From Bog-756 sp963696495 (lineage in GTDB: Bacteria; Actinomycetota; Acidimicrobiia; Acidimicrobiales; RAAP-2): 64,000 bases of DNA. The stretch lies in assembly GCA_963696495.1 (NCBI GenBank), contig CAVOKJ010000004.1:248001-312000 (forward strand). The letters are read 5' to 3'. Each line of letters begins with the position of its first letter. Positions within the stretch are counted from its first letter, which is position 1. Positions 59,188 to 64,000 of this stretch are shown in pieces. Made by a program: the position numbers and the translations under genes. Under the pieces are notes generated by a model, which was not told the DNA's origin, searched no databases, and was given only the letters and a program-made list of their open reading frames with translations.

Positions 59188-60912
59188 TCAACGGGCTCCC
59201 CGCAGGAGGGCCCCGGGACGGGCACCCGTGTCCTTGCCGTCCGCGAACGTGGTGATGCCGGACTTGATGGTCTCGACGTAACCGACGGCGTCCTGGACGA
59301 TGCGCTTGCCCCCCGCCGGCAGGTCGGCGACGACGGTCGGGTTGCCCAGTTGCAGGTGCTCGTAGTCGATGACGTTGAGGTCGGCCACCGCTCCGACCTC
59401 GATCGTGCCCCGGTCCCCGAGCCCGTAGAGGCGGGCGGTGTCGTGGGTCTGCTTTTTCACCACCCACTCCAGCGGGAGGCGCTCACCCCGCACCCGATCG
59501 CGCGTCCAGTGCGTCAGCATGAACGTGGGCTGCCCCGCATCGCAGATGACGCCGCAGTGGGCGCCACCGTCGGCCAGCCCGGCGGCGGCCCGGGGGTGCA
59601 GCAGCATCTCGCGGGCCGGGTCGAGATCCCCGTCGGAGTAGTTGAGGATCGGCACGTACAGCAGCCCCCGGCCGTCGTCCTCGAGCATGGCGTCGTAGGC
59701 GACCTCGAGGGGCGTGCGCCCGCTGGTGGCGGCCAGGCCGGCCAGGGAGCGCTCGGGCCCCGGTTCGTACTCGGGCGGGCTCCCGAGGGCGAAGGTGGTC
59801 CGGTAGGCCTGGTCCATGCGATCCCGAGACTCGGCGTCGGGCTCCCAGCCCTCGATGGACCGCCGGACCTCGGGGGTGCGCAACGCGTCCACGAAGTCCT
59901 CGGCGGCGAGCCCCTTGGCCTTCAGCTCCTGGTACGCGGGGATCAGGTCGAACAGGCTGTAGGTGGTGAAGTGCCCCGACAGCAACCCGGTGGCCCGGCC
60001 GGCGACCTGGGGCCAGAGGTCGGCGCCTTCGGTCACCGCACGCAGCGACTCGTCCATCAGCTCCCGCCACAGTTCTGGCGCGGCATCGACCTGGAGGAGT
60101 GCGAAGGTGACCGGGCGATGGATGGCGGCCGAGAGGCGACGCATCCAGTCGACCTCCTTGCGGGGACCGACGACGTCCTCGCCGGCCGATCCGGCCGGAG
60201 CCAGCTCGAAGACGCCGGTGCCGAGTTCGCCGAGCGCCTCGCCGATGCCGAACAGCTCGTCCTCGGCGGCGAAGGTGCCCGGGACCGGTTCGCCGTCGAT
60301 GGCGAGGTGGGCGATCGTCCGCGACGTCGAGAAGCCGAGTGCACCGGCACGGACGGCCTCCTTGACCAACTGCTTCATGGCCTCCACGTCCCCGGGGGTG
60401 GCCGGTTCGTTGCGTGCGCCTCTCTCACCCATGATGTAGGAGCGCACGGCGCCGTGGGCGATCTGGGTGCCCACGTCCATCGTCCACTTCCGCTGCTCGA
60501 GGGCGTCGAGGTACTCGGGAAAGCTCTCCCAACCCCACCGGAGGCCTTCGGCCAACGCCGTCCCGGGGATGTCCTCGACCCCTTCCATCAGCCCGATCAA
60601 CCAGTCGTGCCGGTCGGGGCGGGCCGGGGCGAACCCGACGCCGCAGTTGCCGGTGACGATGGTGGTGACGCCGTGCCAACTGCTCGGTGCCAGCACCTCG
60701 TCCCAGGTGGCCTGGCCGTCGTAGTGGGTGTGGATGTCCACCCAGCCCGGGGTGACCAGCAGCCCATCGGCGTCGACGGTACGCGTCGCCGCCTCGCCAG
60801 CGGCCGGGCCGACCCCGGTGATCACGCCCCGGTCCACCGTGATGTCCGCGGTGCGGGATGGCTCGCCGGTCCCGTCGACGACGGTCCCTCCCCGGATCAC
60901 GAGGTCATGCAT
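59188..60912 (-). CDS. N-acyl-D-amino-acid deacylase-like amidohydrolase
   Basis: 574 residues, amidohydrolase superfamily. Starts MHDLVIRGGTVVDGTGEPS; metal motif HTHYDGQATWD; DGGAHCGVICDAG near the C-terminus supplies the catalytic Asp. This is the D-aminoacylase/dihydroorotase-like group that is common in actinobacteria. Substrate could be an N-acyl-D-amino acid or a related amide. ATG 60912 chosen. Flanked by a thioesterase gene on the same strand. Confidence 0.85.
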   Translation of the reverse strand: MHDLVIRGGTVVDGTGEPSRTADITVDRGVITGVGPAAGEAATRTVDADGLLVTPGWVDIHTHYDGQATWDEVLAPSSWHGVTTIVTGNCGVGFAPARPDRHDWLIGLMEGVEDIPGTALAEGLRWGWESFPEYLDALEQRKWTMDVGTQIAHGAVRSYIMGERGARNEPATPGDVEAMKQLVKEAVRAGALGFSTSRTIAHLAIDGEPVPGTFAAEDELFGIGEALGELGTGVFELAPAGSAGEDVVGPRKEVDWMRRLSAAIHRPVTFALLQVDAAPELWRELMDESLRAVTEGADLWPQVAGRATGLLSGHFTTYSLFDLIPAYQELKAKGLAAEDFVDALRTPEVRRSIEGWEPDAESRDRMDQAYRTTFALGSPPEYEPGPERSLAGLAATSGRTPLEVAYDAMLEDDGRGLLYVPILNYSDGDLDPAREMLLHPRAAAGLADGGAHCGVICDAGQPTFMLTHWTRDRVRGERLPLEWVVKKQTHDTARLYGLGDRGTIEVGAVADLNVIDYEHLQLGNPTVVADLPAGGKRIVQDAVGYVETIKSGITTFADGKDTGARPGALLRGAR

Positions 60913-61065
60913 GGTCGGGTCCCCCTTGTCGACGCTTCCCGTGATGCTTGCACGCCCGACGACGGCGTGCAACGAACGCCGTCGGGCCGAGCACCGCCAC
61001 ACGCAGGGACGACCGGGGTCAGCCGGTCACGGACCGTACGCCACGCGGCGCGGCGACCTGCTCGG

Positions 61066-61488
61066 TCAGCGGGGAGGGATCGAGTAGGTGACCTGGGCCT
61101 TTGCCACGATGTCCTCGTTACCCACCGAGTACATGGCCACCTCGGCCACGGCCAGACGCGAGCCCAACTTGAGGAGGCTGCCCGCGGCCACGATATCGAC
61201 CAGCTCCGGCTTGCGGAGGAAGTCGATGTGGAAACTGGTGGTCACCGAGAGCGTCACCGGGCCGATCTGGCCGATGATCACCATCCAGGCCGCGCAGTCG
61301 GCCAGCGCCATCAGGGTCGGCCCGGAAACCGTGCCCCCGGGCCGGCCGTCGGTCTCGCCGACGCGGAGCACCATGCGGACCGAGCTGTCGGTGATGCCCT
61401 CGATCACGTAGGGCACCCGGTTGCCGGGGAACGCGTTGTCCAGCAGGTGCTGGAGCTCCTCGACTGTCATGACGGGCCGGGCGGGCAT
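61066..61488 (-). CDS. PaaI-type hot-dog thioesterase
   Basis: 140-residue single hot-dog domain. GGTVSGPTLMALADCAAWMVI contains the helix with the conserved Asp/Gly region, and SVTTSFHIDFLRKP the following strand. It would hydrolyse acyl-CoA thioesters. Start ATG 61488; a second ATG (MTVEEL) 18 nt later is equally plausible. Lies upstream of the deacylase on the same strand with about 150 bp between. Confidence 0.85.
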   Translation of the reverse strand: MPARPVMTVEELQHLLDNAFPGNRVPYVIEGITDSSVRMVLRVGETDGRPGGTVSGPTLMALADCAAWMVIIGQIGPVTLSVTTSFHIDFLRKPELVDIVAAGSLLKLGSRLAVAEVAMYSVGNEDIVAKAQVTYSIPPR

Positions 61489-61714
61489 GGCAGCCTGCAG
61501 CGTAGATGCCCGGCGGTCCGGTCCACGTCACCCGCAACCGACGGTGGCCGACGGTCTCCGACGACCTCGCCGTGCCACCGTTCCGGGGGGTTTCGGTCGG
61601 GCTGTCCGAATCCCACTACATTCGAGCCGACGGTCGGACCGGTCGACGACCGGACCGTGCCGCCGATTGCTCGAGGGGTGACCCGGTTGGGACGCTCCGG
61701 CACAGGGGGAGAGA

Positions 61715-62485
61715 GTGGACGACGACGGACTGGGCGACGAGCACCGGGCGGCCGAGGCGCTGGCGGGCGAGGCGGGATCGCTCCTCATGGACCTCCGCTC
61801 CCGATCGGCACCGGGGCGCGACCGGGGCCGGGAGGGGGACCGGCTCTCGAATGCGCTGCTGATGCGACGCATCGCCGAGCGCTTCCCCGGCGACCGGATC
61901 CGGTCGGAGGAAGCCGACCGGTCGGTGGCCCTCGGTGACGGCTCCGGGCGGGTGTGGATCGTGGACCCACTGGACGGGACGCGCGAGTTCTCCGAGGACC
62001 GCGACGACTGGGCCGTCCACGTCGCCCTGGCCGTCGACGGAGCGCCGCGGGTGGGAGCGGTGGCCCTTCCGGCCCTCGGAGCCGTGCTCGGCACCGGTGA
62101 TCCGCCCCTTCCCTCCCGCCCCGAGTCGCCACCCCGACTGGTGGTCAGCCGGACCAGGCCGCCCGGGTTCGTCCCGTTCGTCGCCCAGCAGCTCGGAGCC
62201 ACCACGGTGCCCATGGGTTCGGCCGGAGCCAAAATCGCCGCCGTCATCCGGGGCGAGGCCGAGGTCTACGTCCACGACGGTGGCCAGTACGAGTGGGACT
62301 CCGCCGCCCCGGTGGCCGTCGCACTGGCCGGCGGGTTCCATGCCAGCCGACTCGACGGCTCGCCCCTCCGGTACTCTCGACCAGACCCGTGGCTCCCCGA
62401 TCTGGTGGTCTGCCATCCCGACTTCACCGACGCCGTGCTGGGCGCCCTTCGCACCGCCGGGGCCACGGGGGGGTCGGATGCCTAG
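61715..62485 (+). CDS. cysQ: Inositol-monophosphatase family phosphatase, CysQ-like
   Basis: 256 residues. Metal motifs EEADR, WIVDPLDGTREF (the DPLDGT signature) and the C-terminal GGQYEWDSAAPVAVA. The DPLDGTREF form with Arg-Glu is typical of CysQ-type 3'(2'),5'-bisphosphate nucleotidases that turn PAP into AMP, which links it to sulfate assimilation. Activity on inositol phosphates is also possible. GTG 61715; 60 bp before the OYE reductase gene. Confidence 0.85.
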   Translation: MDDDGLGDEHRAAEALAGEAGSLLMDLRSRSAPGRDRGREGDRLSNALLMRRIAERFPGDRIRSEEADRSVALGDGSGRVWIVDPLDGTREFSEDRDDWAVHVALAVDGAPRVGAVALPALGAVLGTGDPPLPSRPESPPRLVVSRTRPPGFVPFVAQQLGATTVPMGSAGAKIAAVIRGEAEVYVHDGGQYEWDSAAPVAVALAGGFHASRLDGSPLRYSRPDPWLPDLVVCHPDFTDAVLGALRTAGATGGSDA

Positions 62486-62545
62486 GCGCCCGGGCAGGCC
62501 CCGACCGGTCGACAGCCGGCTGCGCCACCACCGGGGAGGCACACG

Positions 62546-63757
62546 ATGAGCACCGCTCCGGCGCCCCGCAGCGGAGCCGGCCCGGCGGTGTTCGAGCCGG
62601 CCCGGCTGGGCCCCGTCACGTTGAAGAACCGGATCATCAAGGCGGCCACCTTCGAGGGGTCGAGCCCGAAGGGCGAGGTCACCGACCAGCTCGTCGACTT
62701 CCACCGCCGTGTGGCTGCCGGCGGTGCCGCCATGTCGACGGTCGCCTACCTGGCCGTCTCCCCCGAGGGCCGCACCGATCGTCACTGCATCCGACTCGAC
62801 CCCTCCTCGTTGGCGGGGCTCCGCCGGCTCACCGATGCGGTCCACGAGGCCGGTGCCGCTGTCTCGGCGCAGATCGGGCATGCGGGCCCGGTGGCCAATG
62901 CCCGTTCGAACAGGGCGCACTCCCTCGGGCCGTCGCGCCGGCTCAGCCCCACCGGGGCCGTGACCCGTGCCGCATCGGACGAGGACATCGCCCGCATCAC
63001 CGGGGACTACCGCCGGGCAGCCGACGTGGCCGTCGAGGCCGGGTTCGACTGCATCGAGGTCCACCTGGGACACAACTACCTGTTGAGCGCGTTCTTGAGC
63101 CCCCGGTTGAACCGCCGCTCCGACCGCTGGGGCGGCACCCTGTCGAACCGGTCCGAGTTCCCCCGTCAGGTGGTCCGGGCGGTGCATGACGCGGTCGGAG
63201 GACGGGTGGCGGTCACCGCCAAGCTGAACATGGCCGACGGAGTGCCGGGCGGCCTGTGGCTCGACGAGAGTGTCGAGTTCGCCCGCATGCTCGAATCCGA
63301 CGGATCGCTCGACGCCCTCGAGCTCACCGGGGGGAGCTCGCTGTCCAACCCCATGTACCTGTTCAGGGGGGAGGCGCCTCGTGCCGAGTTCGCGGCGACA
63401 CTGCCGGCACCGCTCCGGGCGGGCTTTCGGGTGGTGGGGTCGCGGTTCCTCCGGGACTATCCCTTCGAGGAGGCCTACTTCCTGCCCTACGCCCGGCAGT
63501 TCCTCGATGCCCTGCGCATGCCCGTGATCCTGCTCGGTGGGGTGAACCGCTTGGAGACGGTCGAGGGTGCGCTGTCCGAGGGCTTCGCCTTCGTGGCGAT
63601 GGCCCGTGCCCTCCTGCGGGAGCCCGACCTCGTGGCCAGATGGGAACAGGGGAGGGCCACCGAGGGGATGTGCATCCACTGCAACAAGTGCATGCCGACC
63701 ATCTACAGCGGGACACACTGCGTGCTGGTCCAGCCCCCGGGGCCGCGGCGGGCGTGA
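62546..63757 (+). CDS. NADH:flavin oxidoreductase (Old Yellow Enzyme family)
   Basis: 403 residues, FMN-binding TIM barrel. VFEPARLGPVTLKNRIIKAATFEGSS at the N-terminus; SAQIGHAG; FDCIEVHLGHNYLLSAFLSPRLNRRSDRWGG (the OYE signature region with catalytic Tyr/His neighbours); FVAMARALLREPDLV. It ends CIHCNKCMPTIYSGTHC, a Cys-rich segment seen in the enoate reductase/2,4-dienoyl-CoA reductase group with 4Fe-4S. It would reduce enoates or dienoyl-CoA. ATG 62546 has a weak site. Confidence 0.88.
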   Translation: MSTAPAPRSGAGPAVFEPARLGPVTLKNRIIKAATFEGSSPKGEVTDQLVDFHRRVAAGGAAMSTVAYLAVSPEGRTDRHCIRLDPSSLAGLRRLTDAVHEAGAAVSAQIGHAGPVANARSNRAHSLGPSRRLSPTGAVTRAASDEDIARITGDYRRAADVAVEAGFDCIEVHLGHNYLLSAFLSPRLNRRSDRWGGTLSNRSEFPRQVVRAVHDAVGGRVAVTAKLNMADGVPGGLWLDESVEFARMLESDGSLDALELTGGSSLSNPMYLFRGEAPRAEFAATLPAPLRAGFRVVGSRFLRDYPFEEAYFLPYARQFLDALRMPVILLGGVNRLETVEGALSEGFAFVAMARALLREPDLVARWEQGRATEGMCIHCNKCMPTIYSGTHCVLVQPPGPRRA

Positions 63758-63764
63758 CCGACGG

Positions 63765-64000
63765 TCAGTCGGCGGCCGGCGCGCCCTTCGCCCCGAGGGC
63801 CGCCATGTTGCCGCGCTTCAGGACCAACCCGGCGACGACCGCCCCGGCCACGAAGATCAGCGAGGACCAGAGGAAGGCCGTCGTGTAGCTGTGCAGTGCC
63901 GCCGCCTTGAGGTTGGCGGGGCTCATCACCTTGCCGACCAGGAACGCCGTGGCGGCCCCGGCGGCGAGTGTGTTGAGGAGGGCGGTGCCGATGGATCCCC
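63765..64000 (-). CDS. MFS efflux transporter (DHA2/EmrB-type), C-terminal fragment
   Basis: Open to the window edge; the stop (TGA) is at 63767-63765 on the minus strand. The translated part (GSIGTALLNTLAAGAATAFL, then LHSYTTAFLWSSLIFVAGAV) has two hydrophobic helices with the ALLNTLA and HSYTTAF features of the last helices of QacA/EmrB-type 14-helix drug transporters. A short tail ends in Ala/Asp. The gene start lies outside. It is convergent with the OYE gene; 7 bp separate the stops, within a CCGAC-GGTCA-GTCGG inverted repeat. Confidence 0.75.
   Translation of the reverse strand, partial: GSIGTALLNTLAAGAATAFLVGKVMSPANLKAAALHSYTTAFLWSSLIFVAGAVVAGLVLKRGNMAALGAKGAPAAD

Noticed and set aside
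58933..61938. A 1001-codon plus-strand open frame
   Set aside because: Runs antisense to the deacylase and thioesterase genes; low-complexity Gly/Val/Asp product.
63758..63772. CCGAC-GGTCA-GTCGG as a second TetR operator
   Set aside because: It lies between two convergent stop codons, not upstream of any gene; more likely chance or a 3'-end hairpin.

Overview
The window is a 64-kb stretch of very GC-rich chromosome with strong third-position G/C bias, many GTG (and some TTG) starts and tight, often 4-nt-overlapping gene junctions. The gene content points to an actinobacterium. The layout glyA / wecA / atp operon / murA recalls the mycobacterial atp region. A DUF222-HNH protein, a close homologue of the mycothiol-linked nitroreductase Rv2466c, an Asp-type MurA, SCP2-type thiolases and an F420-type (FrhB) protein all fit. 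Acidimicrobiia is my best guess for the class, but that is inference. No tRNA, rRNA, CRISPR array, insertion sequence or prophage was recognised.

Region by region: (1) 1-6.4 kb: partial DUF222/HNH protein, thiolase-like protein, rpiB, glyA and a WecA-type sugar-phosphate transferase. (2) 6.7-14.9 kb: a complete F1Fo ATP synthase operon (atpZ-I-B-E-F-H-A-G-D-C) with a domain-duplicated delta subunit and an insertion in gamma. (3) 15-23.3 kb: glpX, an acyl-CoA mutase large subunit, murA (Cys replaced by Asp), its meaB-type GTPase, trehalose synthase and galT. (4) 23.3-26.5 kb: a 47-bp tandem array, a membrane protein, a CYP125/142-like P450 and a siroheme-pathway dehydrogenase. (5) 26.7-32.9 kb: an assimilatory sulfur module: a small upstream ORF, an APS/PAPS reductase with an altered Fe-S ligand, a siroheme sulfite/nitrite reductase with a histone-like tail, an overlapping FrhB-family F420/ferredoxin protein, then an unknown protein, an AhpD-like and an EthD-like protein. 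(6) 33-42 kb: ychF, a pyrF fragment, GNAT, an unusual coiled-coil/Pro-rich protein with a -1 frame change plus a 45-residue membrane protein, an ABC ATPase, an SDR, an Rv2466c homologue, a YhhN protein, a membrane protein and a CADD/PqqC-like protein. (7) 42.3-50 kb: divergent acyl-CoA catabolic genes (thiolase, HMG-CoA-synthase-like/DUF35 fusion, two acyl-CoA dehydrogenases, CoA transferase, two MaoC proteins). (8) 50-64 kb: a long gene-poor gap, an MFS transporter with an N-terminal coiled coil shared with region 6, an exonuclease, an MBL hydrolase, a DMT transporter, a rhodanese/cysteine dioxygenase pair, a metallopeptidase, a DUF3817 protein, a D-aminoacylase-like hydrolase, a thioesterase, CysQ-like phosphatase, an OYE-family reductase and the C-terminus of another MFS pump.

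Two ideas deserve most attention. First, an FrhB-like protein with two 4Fe-4S motifs is translationally coupled to a NirA-type siroheme reductase. This suggests a two-polypeptide F420H2-linked assimilatory sulfite (or nitrite) reductase, analogous to methanogen Fsr but built from different parts; the motif TGATTAGTC links its promoter region to the cysteine dioxygenase/rhodanese pair 30 kb away. Second, a basic coiled-coil module of about 60 residues is shared between a Pro-rich protein and an MFS transporter. The Pro-rich protein also shares a C-terminal HWWQ motif with the tiny membrane protein overlapping its stop codon. I know of no described family for this set.
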